Numbered from the stretch's first letter, positions 36,770-52,528 are shown. The stretch is 64,000 nucleotides of DNA from Neocallimastix lanati (nom. inval.) (GCA_016946835.1 JACVTC010000127.1:174001-238000), one strand, 5' to 3'. A program made the numbers and translations. Notes: a model not told the origin generated them from the letters alone.

Positions 36770-38332
36770 CTAATAATAAAAATTATTATTATTATTATTT
36801 GCATTGACTGCCGGATCACATCTATTTAATTTTATATATTTGTTAGTTTGTAATTTTCCTTTTGATTTAATGTTCGAATAATATGATTTTCCGATTATGT
36901 TAAAAATACCATCTATTTTGTTTCTATTCGTATAAGAATAATGAACATTTTTAATTATATATTCATAATCCTTACGAAATTTATCAACTTGATAGTTAGT
37001 AATATAATTATCAATATATTCATTTGTATCCTTTTTCTTAAATAAAGAAAATCCTTTATTACTTGATTTCTCTTTCTTTTTTTTATTATCAACTGGATTA
37101 TTTATTATATTTATCAATTCTTCATCTTTCATTTCATTTGCTTTATCGATGGCGGAAACACCTTGATTATTTTTTATATGAGGATCCGCGCCATACCAAG
37201 ATAATAAATTAATAGCATATTTATCTTTTACATAAACAGCATAATAGAGTGCTGTATTACCTAATTCATCTTGTTGATTAATATTGACATCACGATAATT
37301 GGAACAATTTATTTCCTTTAAAACGCCTAATTTTGTGGCTACAATGATAGCATTTTCATGTTTACAATTCACTTGATTTAATACTTTTTCATTTTTTGTT
37401 ATTAGTCGATGAAGAGCAAAAGTATTGTTATTAACAATGGAATAAATTAATAAACTGTTTTGATATTGATCTAAATAATTGTGATCAAAAGTTTCATGGT
37501 TTATCATTGCAGATACTAAATAATCTTCATTCTTTATAAATAGAGAAAGAAAAGAAGCATTAACACCATGGATATTCTTTTTAGAAAGATCAATATCAGG
37601 ATAGTGAGTGACAAGGAAACTTACAGTTGGGTAATCTTCCATCATTAAAAAAAACATTATAGGTGTGTTACCCTCATTATCTATTGCAATATTTAAATCA
37701 CAACCAGGAAGGATCATGAGATCAGAAAATAATTTTGATAATTGTCCAATCTTTTCAATACCCGTTTTAGATTTTATTTCTTTAATATTTTCGCAAGTAT
37801 ATATTTCATTATATTTGTTTATTATAATACTTACAATACAGTCATTAGTTATTTCACTACGATAGTTAATGTCAAATGGTATACTAATTTCGTATTTCCC
37901 TTCACGTACCGATTTTTTAAAAAAATATTTATTATATAATTCATAGTTTTCTTGTTCTAGGAGATACATTGGAACATTTTTTCCTTTTTTATCTCTCAAA
38001 GCGTTTATCACAGATTTTTCAATTAACCATTCTTGGGCCTTTAAATTATTTTGATATATAGCTTTAAGTACTACGTCGCTTTCTTGAAGTGCTGAATAAA
38101 CAACATTCATAAGAGGATGATTTAATATTTCAAAATAAAAGTCATAACTTTCTTTTTCATTTAAAATTGCATCTTTTAAATATTCTACAATATTATTAAT
38201 ATGAACTGGTTTTTCAGTATTTTGTAAATGAGCTTCAACTAGTTTAGCATTATTATTTATGGTATTTAATATTTCTCTATCTTTTTTTTTTAATTCGGAT
38301 ATAAACTTTTTTTCAAATTCATTATATTCCAT
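36770..38332 (-). CDS. Ankyrin-repeat protein
   Basis: 520 aa, intronless, with no signal peptide or membrane segment. Residues 1-200 are a charged, helical region without a recognised domain. About 205-415 hold degenerate ankyrin repeats, clearest at NEGNTPIMFFLMMEDYPTV, QNSLLIYSIVNNNTFALHRL and GNTALYYAVYVKDKYAINLL followed by GADPHIKNNQG. A Lys/Ser-rich linker (about 425-445) precedes a C-terminal segment with YTNRNKIDGIFNIIGKS and a terminal Asn run (CNNNNNFYY-like) encoded by an AAT repeat. Ankyrin arrays bind other proteins; the partner is unknown. Probably cytosolic. The C-terminal YTNRNK motif recurs in the downstream fossil, so it is probably conserved among relatives. Confidence 0.82.
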   Translation of the reverse strand: MEYNEFEKKFISELKKKDREILNTINNNAKLVEAHLQNTEKPVHINNIVEYLKDAILNEKESYDFYFEILNHPLMNVVYSALQESDVVLKAIYQNNLKAQEWLIEKSVINALRDKKGKNVPMYLLEQENYELYNKYFFKKSVREGKYEISIPFDINYRSEITNDCIVSIIINKYNEIYTCENIKEIKSKTGIEKIGQLSKLFSDLMILPGCDLNIAIDNEGNTPIMFFLMMEDYPTVSFLVTHYPDIDLSKKNIHGVNASFLSLFIKNEDYLVSAMINHETFDHNYLDQYQNSLLIYSIVNNNTFALHRLITKNEKVLNQVNCKHENAIIVATKLGVLKEINCSNYRDVNINQQDELGNTALYYAVYVKDKYAINLLSWYGADPHIKNNQGVSAIDKANEMKDEELINIINNPVDNKKKKEKSSNKGFSLFKKKDTNEYIDNYITNYQVDKFRKDYEYIIKNVHYSYTNRNKIDGIFNIIGKSYYSNIKSKGKLQTNKYIKLNRCDPAVNANNNNNNFYY

Positions 38333-39559
38333 TTTTTGTATGATTAAAATATATTTAAATTTATATTTCTTTTAGTTTAAAAAAAGAAATGCTTTTTATT
38401 ATTCTTATTATTTAATTCTGAGTTATAAAATCAAAATTGTTTTTGCGATAAAGAATTAAGGGGTAAATCTTGTGAATTAAATATTTAAATTTATTTTATC
38501 ATTTTTTATAGTTTTATTAGATTTGTCAATTATTGGAAAATTTAAACTTTTTAATTTATTATACCAATTTTTAAAGATGGTTCATTTATTTTTGGTTTAA
38601 AATTAAATATTTTAGATTTAAATTGATTTTGTTATTTTCTTTGGAATTTTTAATTCAAATTTTTAATATTTTGTATAATTTGATATATACTTATAATCTT
38701 AATTTATATTTTCTTTAAAATTAAGTTTAATAAACTTAATTTTATTAAGGTTTATATGATTATTTGATGTATAATACATCTCTTATTTTTAAAATTATTG
38801 TTTTATTTAATTTCCGATTTTCAAATTTTTAAATTTTAGAATATATATTTTATTAATTAATGAAAAATATTTCGTATATAGAAACATAGTAGTCTTTAAT
38901 TAGTCTATAAAAGATACTCTTTCAATATTTATTTATTTTTTTTTTACTCTATTTTCAATATTTAGACCATTTCAATTCTTAATTTCAATTTCAAAACTTT
39001 AAATTTATTTTTCAAAGAATATCAAAATTATTACTAAATGTAAATTAATTCATGCTCTGAAATTTAATGTTATTTATAATTTATTTCAATAAATGGACAA
39101 TTTATTTTTCTTTACTAAGATATTTAATATCTTATTATTTTGTTCTTTGATTAATATTACATTTTGAAATATCACTATTTTAATTTTAAATTTCAAAAAA
39201 AAAATAAATTCTCTAAGAATTATAACCAGTTCAGGAATATAAATATCATATATAGAATTTCAGGTAGTTTTCTCCAAGACACATTTATTAGTAACAGAGT
39301 GATATTGTTTTGTTAAATAAATATTTATTTTTTCATTTAGTACACATATGTAAAAATATTAAATTAATCATAATTCATTTTGATAAATAATTGGTAATAT
39401 TAAATTTAATTAAATAAGTAACGAATATACTTGTTCTAAAGTCATATTCGTATAACGGATTATCTATTGTATAATAAACTACTTCAATTTGAATTAAATA
39501 ATTAATTAATAAATAAATATTATAAAAATTTTAAAAATAATCCATATAAAAAATAAAAT
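38333..39559. other. AT-rich intergenic region
   Basis: No gene is recognised. Sequence of low A/T complexity without long repeats. The promoter of the minus-strand ankyrin gene must lie in its left part. Confidence 0.5.
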
Positions 39560-40110
39560 TCACGGAAAAGATAACATTTAGAAAACAAATATTCCAATCG
39601 AGGATTACTATCTTTTCTATAACAAACAAGGACACCATTCTGAACAGTCATTCTTCAACCCTATTGGTGGCTTTAGCAAAAGCCAGCATCGAATTTATAT
39701 CCAAATCTGTCACAAAGAACTCATTTGAAACCAATGCTATATTCAGGATACTTAAAGTTGGGCATAAAGTTGAGCTATAAGTAGTTTCTAGTTTTCTCAA
39801 ATTCATTTTTCTTATAATCCTTAGCCTTGATTAACTTTCCTGTCATATTTCTCTCCCAGTAAAAATTTACAGTGACTTTTTTTTTTTTGGGATGGAAATT
39901 TATCTAATTTTTCTATTAAAATTTTACTTTCTTTATCCCGTACATGACAGCTACAACATGATATATCACGTAGTTAAAGAGAGATAATACAATTGGAGTT
40001 TTTCCATTTTTTATAAAACACCTTACCTGAGCAATCGCACATTTCGCCGATAGAGGAGGAATGTTAAATTCTTTATAAATACAATGAAAGGATGTTATAA
40101 AAAAAATAAA
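39560..40110 (-). pseudogene. Degenerate LINE C-terminal remnant
   Basis: Minus-strand frames give EFNIPPLSAKCAIAQVRCFI, the counterpart of LSIPPIAGICAALQIKSFA after the RT domain of the intact LINE. Further down, near 39,560-39,700, is sequence closely like 2,980-3,130 (the zinc-knuckle region of the other LINE fossil). An intervening portion is deleted or unreadable. Dead copy. Confidence 0.7.
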
Positions 40111-40381
40111 TTTTTTTTTTTTTAGACAGGGAAGAGAATACACTTCCATAAATTTATTAATATTATTATAAAAAAAAAACATGTAGGTAATAAGTACAAT
40201 TTGAAATTAAAAATGAAAATTAAAGTTAAAGAACAAAAAAGCTCAAAAATACTATGTAATTTGGCAAGTTATACTATACAGGAATTTTCCCTTCCTACCA
40301 AATAAAAAATTAATAAAACCTAGAAGTAACATCTTTAAAATAAATAGTGTGGTGTCCACTAAACTCTCCCCGGATTCAATA
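40111..40381 (-). mobile_element. Severely 5'-truncated copy of the intact LINE family
   Basis: Reverse complement of the last ~270 bp of the 27-31.8 kb LINE: GGACACCACACTATTTATTT, the end of the coding region, the 3' untranslated region with GAAGTGTATTCTCTTCCCTG, and the poly(A) (T-run at 40,111-40,123). The 5' truncation is at about 40,381. It sits directly against the older LINE remnant. Confidence 0.88.
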
Positions 40382-40885
40382 TAAAAAAAAATAAATAAAA
40401 AATAAAATTTTCATAATTTATTATTAAAATAAAATATTATTTTATAAATAATATTGATACTTGCAAAAAATAAAATACTAATAGTAATATATATTAAAAA
40501 AAAAATTTATATTTAATTTTTTAATAAAAAAAAAAAAAGAAAAAGAAAAAGAAAAAAAAAAATTATATTATTAGATTTTATATTTTAAAAATATGTTTTA
40601 TTTAATATTTAAATAAAAAAAATTTTTTTTTCCTTTAAATTTTTTTGATTACATTAGATCTTATTAAATTTTTTTATTATATGATAATTTAATTCTAATA
40701 TATAAATATTGCTTAAAAAAAATTATTAATAACATTTTTTTTTTTTCTAATTATTTTCTATGAAATTTAAATTTTAATTTGAAATTTTAATTTCTTTTAT
40801 TTTAATACACTATTTTTTTTTTATATTTAGAAATACTTTTTTTATTATTATAATTATTATTTTTTATTTTTTATTACTTATTTAA

Positions 40886-40917
<32 letters not shown>

Positions 40918-40963
40918 TTATTTTATTTTATTTTGTTCGTTTATTAATTTTTTTTTTCTTAAA
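40382..40963. other. AT-rich spacer downstream of the CBM18 gene
   Basis: Low-complexity A/T only. Confidence 0.5.
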
Positions 40964-43909
40964 TTAAATATTTGTAATGCTTGCCATAGATTCATTAAGT
41001 TCTTCAATCATTTCCTTTGATTTTTTAGAATACTTTGACTGGAATTTCTTAAGGTTAAATTTTTTTATATCTTTTGGAAGATCTTTTCTAAATTCTTTAA
41101 GGAAATCTTTGGAAACTCCTGAGTTAGATTGAAGAGAACGCTTCATATTTCTATCTTCCTCTTCTTCCTCATCTTTTTCTCTTGGTTTTAAATTGAGATT
41201 TTTTAATTTATGGTCACTGATATAATCATTATTATACATACGCTGATGGATTTCTCTAATTTTAACAACGAGAGGATCTCTAGCATATTCACTTTTAATT
41301 AAATCAATTGTGGTTGGATTACCAATTTCAATATTGAAATTAGATAAAGTCTTTGCATTATCAATAGTTTCCAAATACATATCTGTAAATTCTTCAAAGT
41401 ATTCATGGGTTTCTCTACCAACCATTTGACTAATTGTAAATCGCATGTTATGAATATAAGAATTTAATTCTTGAACGGATAAATCTATAAGTTCTTTAGT
41501 CTTTTCATTGAATTTACTGCTATCTTCTTTCATTAATAGTCTCATATCTTTAACAATCTTGCTATATAGTCCACTTAAACTGTAAATATCATTGCAAACA
41601 GATCTTGGATTAATATTCTTTTCATTAACATTAATTGTTTCTGGGTGGATGTTATCATCATATTGAGATACCGATCCAAGGAAAGAAATATATCTTTTGT
41701 AGTGAATATTAACATCATTAGTGGTATTGATAATGGTAATCTTATTATTTGGAATTAAGTCGGAATTAGTTATCAGATCCAATGAATCACTTAAATTCAT
41801 ACTTGCTGGAGACATACAGAAATGTAAATTGTATTTTGTAGTGTATGCTCTCTTTAAGGTAATAGTTTCAACTGGGGTAGCTTTACTATAAATTCTTTTT
41901 AAGGCATCTTCACGGTAATCTTCGGTATATTTAATTAAAGCACCTAAATAACTATTGGAATATTCTCTCACTCCGTCACCATTATTATACCTCCAATAAT
42001 AACTAGTACTTCTATATCTTGGGTATTCATTAATATCAAAGTCATCAGGATTATTTTTAACAATGTTGGAAATAACTCCATTAATTTCAGAAAGATAAAT
42101 ATATTTTACTCCTCTAACTATTACCCTTTCTAAGTCGATTGGAGCATAGAATCTTCTTTGTTCATACATTTTACCTTCACTAGTAATTCTGGATACTAAG
42201 TCATTATAATAGGACACCAAGATTAAGTAATTATTAATTTCAGAACGGTAAAGTTCTAATTCTGAATTGGAGATATTTGAAATAACTTTACTTCTCATCT
42301 TAATATAATTCTTTAAATTAGTGAAAATATCAGTGTTTAACTTAACATCCTTATTTTCAGACATATTTTGTTCAATACCCTTAAGAACGTAAGGGATAAC
42401 ATCACCTTGATAGGCCTTTGTACTTTGGTTACTTGTATTAAATAATTTGTCAAGTTCGAAATTATCAACGGAGACAAGACCTTCTAAGGATAAATGATTT
42501 ACAGAACGATTAGCATCATACATATTACCACCATTTATAGTTAAGACCAATTTTTCAATTATTTCACCATTAATAGGTACATATATGCTCTTATTCAATT
42601 CCTTAATATAATCACCAAGTAAATTGGAAAGGTCATTGACAAAAACATCAATAATATAACTTGCGTAGAGACTATTGCTATTCATAATTGTTTTTATTTT
42701 AATACATAATAAATTTATGGCAGTAGTGAGATTTGAAGTACCATCAACAATTGTTCTTGGATCAATTTCTAAGCTAAAGGTGTTTTCTTCTTCATTTACT
42801 TTAACACCAATACCGCGACGCATTTTACCTTCGGCTTCATTTACAATAGAAACTAATTTGTCAATGACACGAATTAAACGACTTTTATTTAATTTAGATT
42901 CAATATCAGTGGAGTAAGGATTAATAGCATAATCTTTATTTACTTCCCCACTCTTTCTTTCCTTATAAAGTTCTACACATCTATTGAAATAAACTTCCAT
43001 ATTGGAAATGCTTTGTTCATCAATATCCTTTATTAATGGATCATTTAAATATTCGGATTGTGAAAGACGTTCCTTGTAGATATTAATAAGATAAGATAAA
43101 TATTTAATGATTGAATATTCCCTTCCTGATTCCTTATTTTCTTCTAAATAATTAACAAAATTTCTGATAATATCTTCCATAGTACTGGCATTTTTATACA
43201 AGTCACTTGGATTAAACGAATTATTAACTTCAACACTTAAATTTACATTGGAATCTAATTTTCTAAGGCGACTTACAAAATTTCTTATGACTGATTCTGG
43301 ACTATTATATTGGCTAATAATTGCAGATTTGAAACCACAAACATTTTCAACAGGTTCAAAATTATTATTTCTTACTTTAACTTCTATTGAATTAACCCGA
43401 TCGTTGTAATGTTTAGGGATATTTTCAACTACTGATTTAGACATAACTATTTTAGATGCTATATAGTATTCTTTAACTTTATCATATCTTGACTTGCAGT
43501 ATAATAAACCATTTAATTTATTTTTATTACTATTTTCTCTAGATACAGAAATATAACATTCATTACTACTACTAATTTTAGTATCAATTTTTTCAAACTT
43601 ACTACAATCTACAGTTGGAGTTGGAACTGAAGTGGTTGTAGTAGTGGTTGTAGTAGTGGTTGTAGTAGTGGTTGTAGTAGTGGTAGTGGTTGTGGTTGTG
43701 GTAGTTGTAGTTGTTGTTGGAACAGTAGTAGTAGTGGTTGTAGTAGTTTCTTTGGTAGTGGTGGTGGTAGTAGTGGTTGTTGGAACTGTAGTTGTAGTAG
43801 TGGTTGTAGTAGTGGTTGTAGTAGTGGTTGTTGGAACAGTAGTAGTAGTAGTAGTAGTTGTAGTAGTAGTAGTTTCTTCAGTAGTGGTTGTAGTGGTGGT
43901 TGTTGGAAC

Positions 43910-43942
<33 letters not shown>

Positions 43943-46042
43943 TTCTTCAGTAGTGGTTGTAGTGGTGGTTGTTGGAACAGTAGTAGTAGTAGTTGTAGTA
44001 GTTTCTTCAGTAGTGGTTGTTGGAACAGTAGTAGTAGTAGTAGTAGTAGTAGTAGTTTCTTCAGTAGTGGTTGTAGTGGTGGTTGTTGGAACAGTAGTAG
44101 TAGTAGTTGTAGTAGTTTCTTCAGTAGTGGTTGTTGGAACAGTAGTAGTAGTAGTTGTAGTAGTTTCTTCAGTAGTGGTTGTAGTGGTGGTTGTTGGAAC
44201 AGTAGTAGTAGTAGTTTTAGTAGTTTCTTCAGTAGTGGTGGTAGTAGTAGTTGTTGTTGGAACAGTAGTAGTAGTAGTAGTTGTAGTAGTTTCTTCAGTA
44301 GTGGTTGTTGGAACAGTAGTAGTAGTTGTAGTAGTTTCCTTAGTAGTGGTGGTGGTAATAGTGGTTGTTGGAACAGTAGTAGTAGTTGTAGTAGTTTCCT
44401 TAGTAGTGGTGGTGGTAGTAGTGGTTGTTGGAACAGTAGCAGTAGTTGTAGTAGTTTCCTTAGTAGTGGTGGTGGTAATAGTGGTTGTTGGAACAGTAGT
44501 AGTAGTAGTTGTAGTAGTTTCCTTAGTTGTGGTGGTGGTAGTAGTGGTTGTTGGAACAGTAGTAGTAGTAGTTGTAGTAGTTTCCTTAGTTGTGGTGGTG
44601 GTAGTAGTGGTTGTTGGAACAGTAGTAGTAGTAGTTGTAGTAGTTTCCTTAGTAGTGGTGGTGGTAGTTGTGGTTGTTGGAACAGTAGTAGTAGTAGTTG
44701 TAGTAGTTTCCTTAGTAGTGGTGGTGGTAGCTGTGGTTGTTGGAACAGTAGTAGTAGTAGTAGTTGTAGTAGTTTCCTTAGTAGTGGTGGTGGTAGTAGT
44801 GGTTGTCGGAACAGTAGTAGTAGTAGTAGTAGTTGTAGTAGTTTCCTTAGTAGTGGTGGTGGTAGTAGTTGTTGGAACTGTAGTAGTAGTAGTAGTAGTA
44901 GTTGTTGTTGGAACTATAGTAGTAGTGGTAGTGGTAGTAGTAGTTGTTGTTGGGACAGTAGTAGTGGTAGTGGTAGTAGTAGTTGTTGTTGGGACAGTAG
45001 TGGTGGTAGTGGTGGTAGTAGTTGTTGGAGCAGTAGTAGTGGTAGTGGTAGTAGTAGTTGTTGTTGGGACAGTAGTGGTGGTAGTGGTGGTAGTAGTTGT
45101 TGGAGCAGTAGTAGTGGTAGTAGTAGTGGTAGTAGTAGTGGTAGTAGTAGTTGTGGTAGTAGTAGTTGTGGTAGTAGTAGTTGTGGTGGTAGTAGTAGTG
45201 TTTTGAACAGAATTGCAGCGACCAAATTCTGATTGACAGCCAGCATCGACATCACAATGAGCATCACTAAGACCACAATAACCATATTTACTACAACATT
45301 CATCATCTGGACAAACAGTATTATGATTTTTTGGTCCACATTTACCATCCGTACTTACTTTTGTTGATGAACCATTACAACGACCAAATTCTGATTGACA
45401 GCCAGCATCGACATCACAATGAGCATCACTATGACCACAATAACCATATTTACTACAACATTCATCATCTGGACAAACAGTATTATGATTTTTTGGTCCA
45501 CATTTACCATCCGTACTTACTTTTGTTGATGAACCATTACAACGACCAAATTCTGATTGACAGCCAGCATCGACATCACAATGAGCATCACTATGACCAC
45601 AATAACCATATTTACTACAACATTCATCATCTGGACAAACGGTATTATTATTCTTTGGACCACATTTATCATTTTTACTAATATTAGTTGGTTTTGATGG
45701 ATTAGTTGTAGTTTTTCTGGTTGTAGTAGTTGTTCTTTTAGTAGTTCTCTTAGTAGTAGTTGTTTTTCTGGTAGATTTTTTAGTAGTAGTAGTTTTTCTA
45801 GTAGATTTCTTAGTAGTAGTAGTTTTTTTAGTTGTTCTTTTAGAGCTTTTTTGATTACATTTACCATATTTTGGTTGACAACCTGCATCACAATAATCAG
45901 ATGACTTGCCACAGTATCCATATTTAGAACAACAATAACCAGAAGGACATGAACGATTATAATCCTTACCACATCTACTACTGGCTGAAGTTAATAAACT
46001 GAATAGTAAAAAAAATAATACAGCAATAATTTGATTATTCAT
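40964..46042 (-). CDS. Secreted CBM18 chitin-binding, Thr-rich protein with novel C-terminal region
   Basis: 1692 aa, intronless. A signal peptide (about 1-22, VLFFLLFSLLTSASS) is followed by four hevein-type CBM18 modules. The first is at about 23-63 (CPSGYCCSKYGYCGKSSDYC). After a Thr/Lys-rich linker (about 68-120), three near-identical ones lie at about 126-168, 180-222 and 234-277 (CPDDECCSKYGYCG). Residues ~280-807 are almost entirely Thr, punctuated by VPTTTT and KETTTT or EETTTT units, and are likely heavily O-glycosylated. Residues ~811-1692 form a large, mainly helical-looking, charged region I do not recognise. It contains Cys residues early on, an acidic DEEEEED patch and a dibasic MKRSL near the end. 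The most likely role is binding the fungus's own cell-wall chitin and displaying the C-terminal region; no catalytic motif was seen. Confidence 0.87.
43620..45205 (-). repeat. Thr-codon repeat tract (ACT/ACA arrays) in the CBM18 gene
   Basis: About 1.6 kb of degenerate trinucleotide repeat encoding poly-Thr, with a higher-order unit of roughly 50-75 bp (Thr block, VP, Thr block, KE or EE, Thr block). Unit lengths vary, so the tract probably changes length readily. The reverse strand is also open (poly-Val), but that is a by-product. Confidence 0.92.
45220..45705 (-). repeat. Three tandem 162-bp units, each one CBM18 module
   Basis: Identical landmarks (GACCAAATTCTGATTGACAG) recur at 45,220, 45,382 and 45,544, exactly 162 bp apart. 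Units differ by only a handful of substitutions, so the second to fourth chitin-binding modules arose by recent tandem duplication. Confidence 0.93.
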
Positions 46043-49529
<3,487 letters not shown>

Positions 49530-50400
49530 TCTTTGGATATTTATCATAGAGATTAGGTCTGTATCTATAAGGTTATAAGGAGGAATAGATAATCTATTTG
49601 GTTTTTGTGTGTCCATTCATCTGGTTCATTATATTTAAGTGATATTCTTTCAATTTCATGACCTAATGGGTAACCATTATTTTCACTTAAGTAGGTAGGA
49701 TTACAATATAAGTCAAGATAGTGGTAAGCGGTTCTATATTTTAAAATAATATAATATTTTAATCCAAGAATAACACCCAGAATAGATTGAATTCCAGTAA
49801 ATTCAGTGTTAAGTATCAGTTTTTTCTGTAGGAAAAGAATATATCTTCTTTACAGAAAGGACAAACACTCTTAATATTAAAATTATTTTTAGCCTTAACG
49901 AAAAGTTTAAGGCAAGAAGTGAGAAAAGCATGTCAGAATTGAACACTTTTTTTTTTTAAGAATAGCTTCGAAACGTGTTGTATCTTCAAAGATCACAACT
50001 CTTAATAATTCACCGGGTAAGACAAAACCCCAAAAAAGTAATTTTTAAAACTAAGTTTAGTAATGTAGTTTTTTTTTTTTTTTTTGGAGATAAAGAGATT
50101 TACTATTTTCTTCACCGTAAATGGATTTAATTCATGATAATTTTATGGCATCCATAAGAATAAAGTATCCAAAGGATTAATCATTAATATATAATTGAGT
50201 ATAATTAGCTTCAATTGAAGGTACACCTAAATGAATTTGAATATCGCAAACTAATTTTTTTTTCTTATAAGGATAACATAATAACTGAGAGGAAGAAGTT
50301 TAATGTGTGATCTTTCATAATTCATCATTTCCACGAAGCTTAAATATGAAACTAGATTAACTGAGGTAATTAAAGAATTACCACCAATTGAAACAGTAAT
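49530..50400 (-). pseudogene. Degenerate gene, family not established
   Basis: GC-richer than its flanks and reads as broken coding sequence on the minus strand: VSIGGNSLITSVNL, CDIQIHLGVPSIEANY, VVIFEDTTRFEAIL, SVCPFCKEDIFFSY and GHEIERISLKYNEPDEWT appear in different frames with stops and A/T-run shifts between them. The HAF...CLKLF...CPFC succession suggests a RING-like zinc-binding end, but this is weak. No intact ORF covers it. Confidence 0.45.
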
Positions 50401-51387
50401 TCTATAAAATTATTTTTATTCACTCTATTTATAAATTAATATCAGAGTAATATATAAATGAATAAAAAATACAAATATATATATATATATATAATAATTA
50501 TATGATATTTTAGTATATATATATATAATTATTTATTTATTAAAATCATTTTTTAATATTCAATCTACTAATTTATAGTATTTTAGTTTAAATTTTATTT
50601 TAGATTTATTATTACATTGTTTATTTATATTTAATATAATAAATAAATTAAAAACTATAAAAAGAAATATGTATGACTAAATATCTACATACTAATTGTA
50701 TAATTATTATTTAATATATTTAATTTATTTATTAATGTAGTAAATAGTATGTATCATATTTATTATAATAAGACCTTTTTTTAATTTCATTAAAATCTAA
50801 GAGATAAATCCGGATAATCATAACGTAAGTTTAGATATTTGTTTATTTTAGATAATTCTTTAATATCATAAAATCTACTCTAATGGAGTGAAAATTTTAA
50901 CTTTATGAATACCTGTAACCCCAATACAAACCAATTTTTAACATGAATTTGTGAACCTTTTGACTTAAGTTTATTAAACTGAAGAAAAGGAAGAAAATAA
51001 AAAATTTTTCTAGAACAAAAGAATTAAGAACTAATGAATTTTTTAATGACAAAGAAATTCTTGATTTCTTTAAGAAATTATTTACAGAAATAAAGCTTTT
51101 TACTTTATTCTTATTATTAAGGTATTTAAGTGCCAAAATTATTATCATTCATCCGTTATAACAGGTTGAACTTGCTGTGAAAAAAAAAGGAAAATCTTTT
51201 TATACATAAAAAGTGATGAGTCTGGCCAAATTACAATTAATATACATTTATTAATATCAAATGGCAATTTGTTATATACAGTGCAATTGTTAAGATGAAA
51301 ATAGCTACAATAAGAATTTTTAAATATCGATTATATTATATCTTTAATTATTATGATTATTATTAATACGTATTTTTAGGCCCCTAT
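50401..51387. other. AT-rich intergenic region
   Basis: No gene is recognised. The 81-codon minus frame at 50,903-51,148 has no recognisable family. Confidence 0.4.
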
Positions 51388-51691
51388 TGTTAGAATTTGT
51401 GAAATATATGAAAAAAGTGTCAAATGTATTTAACCATGTGTTGTATTAAATTATATGTATAAGCCATAAATTATTAACATAAATACAATTAAATTGTTAT
51501 AGAATTATACTTTGGTGATTCTATAGTAATTCATGAAAATTCATATTATAAATCCTATTAATAAACCAGACATAATATTAAACATAATTTCCTGACCCTT
51601 AACAAATTAAGAGTCTCATCTGACACTAAAAAAGATTTTGTAGCAAAAGAATCGTTGACCGGAACCAATTATGTCAAAAAAAAAAAAAATA

Positions 51692-51722
<31 letters not shown>

Positions 51723-52476
51723 TAAATAAATTAAATTAAATTTTAAATTATGATAAAAGCTGCTCATTATGTCAGTTGAAGTTAAGTAAAACTAATAAAA
51801 CTAATCAAAATGATCAAGTTTGAAAAAAAATGAAGAAACACGGAAAAACATGCTTAAACGTATATAAAATAAAATTATTTATCTTCATACTAGAGATTAT
51901 TAATTGAAATTATAATTTGATATTTTAACAAATAAATATTTGAATAATATAATTAATATAAATATATAATCAATTTTTAATACCCCAAGATTATGTATCA
52001 AGTACACCAATTTATAGTTAACAAATTATTTTAATATTTATCGCCAATCTATAAAGCAGATTATAATTGAAAGTGATGTAAAACCCAATAAATAAAAAGT
52101 ATTCACACAAATTGAGATGGTATAATATCACCCTTCAAGAGAAAGGTTTCCATCATACAAATGGTAATATATAAACTATATATTATAAGAGATGCTTTAG
52201 ATACGTCTAATATAATATTAAATACTTTGCTTTATGGGGAAATTATTAGATTATAAATATATTTAAGAAATTATTTTAATAATATTTAAATTGAATTAAA
52301 GAATTAATACAATGTAAAAATACTTTATTCATATAAAATTAAAGGTTAATTTAGAATAAAAATAAATAATAGTTTAATAATATCAAGTTAATGTTATAGA
52401 ATAATTTAGTGCTAGTAACTCTATCATATTAATAAAATTGACATGATTATAAACTATAAATTCCTGACTCTTAATA
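51388..52476 (+). mobile_element. Second small LTR element, plus orientation, degenerate
   Basis: The 5' LTR at 51,388-51,604 (217 bp) starts TGTTAGAATTTGTG and ends CCCTTAACA. It is followed by AATTAAGAGTCTCATCT, the same post-LTR signature as in the 20.8-22.2 kb element. A weaker second LTR ends CCTGACTCTTAATA near 52,475 and is preceded at about 52,237 by the purine tract GGGGAAA. The interior (about 640 bp) has no ORF and shares TCATTATGTCA with the other element. Same superfamily, older. Confidence 0.6.
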
Positions 52477-52478
52477 CC

Positions 52479-52481
52479 TAT

Positions 52482-52528
<47 letters not shown>

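Noticed and set aside
43632-45206. 524-codon open frame encoding almost pure Val on the plus strand
   Set aside because: Reverse-strand shadow of the ACT/ACA Thr-codon tract of the CBM18 gene; no start context or non-repetitive domain.
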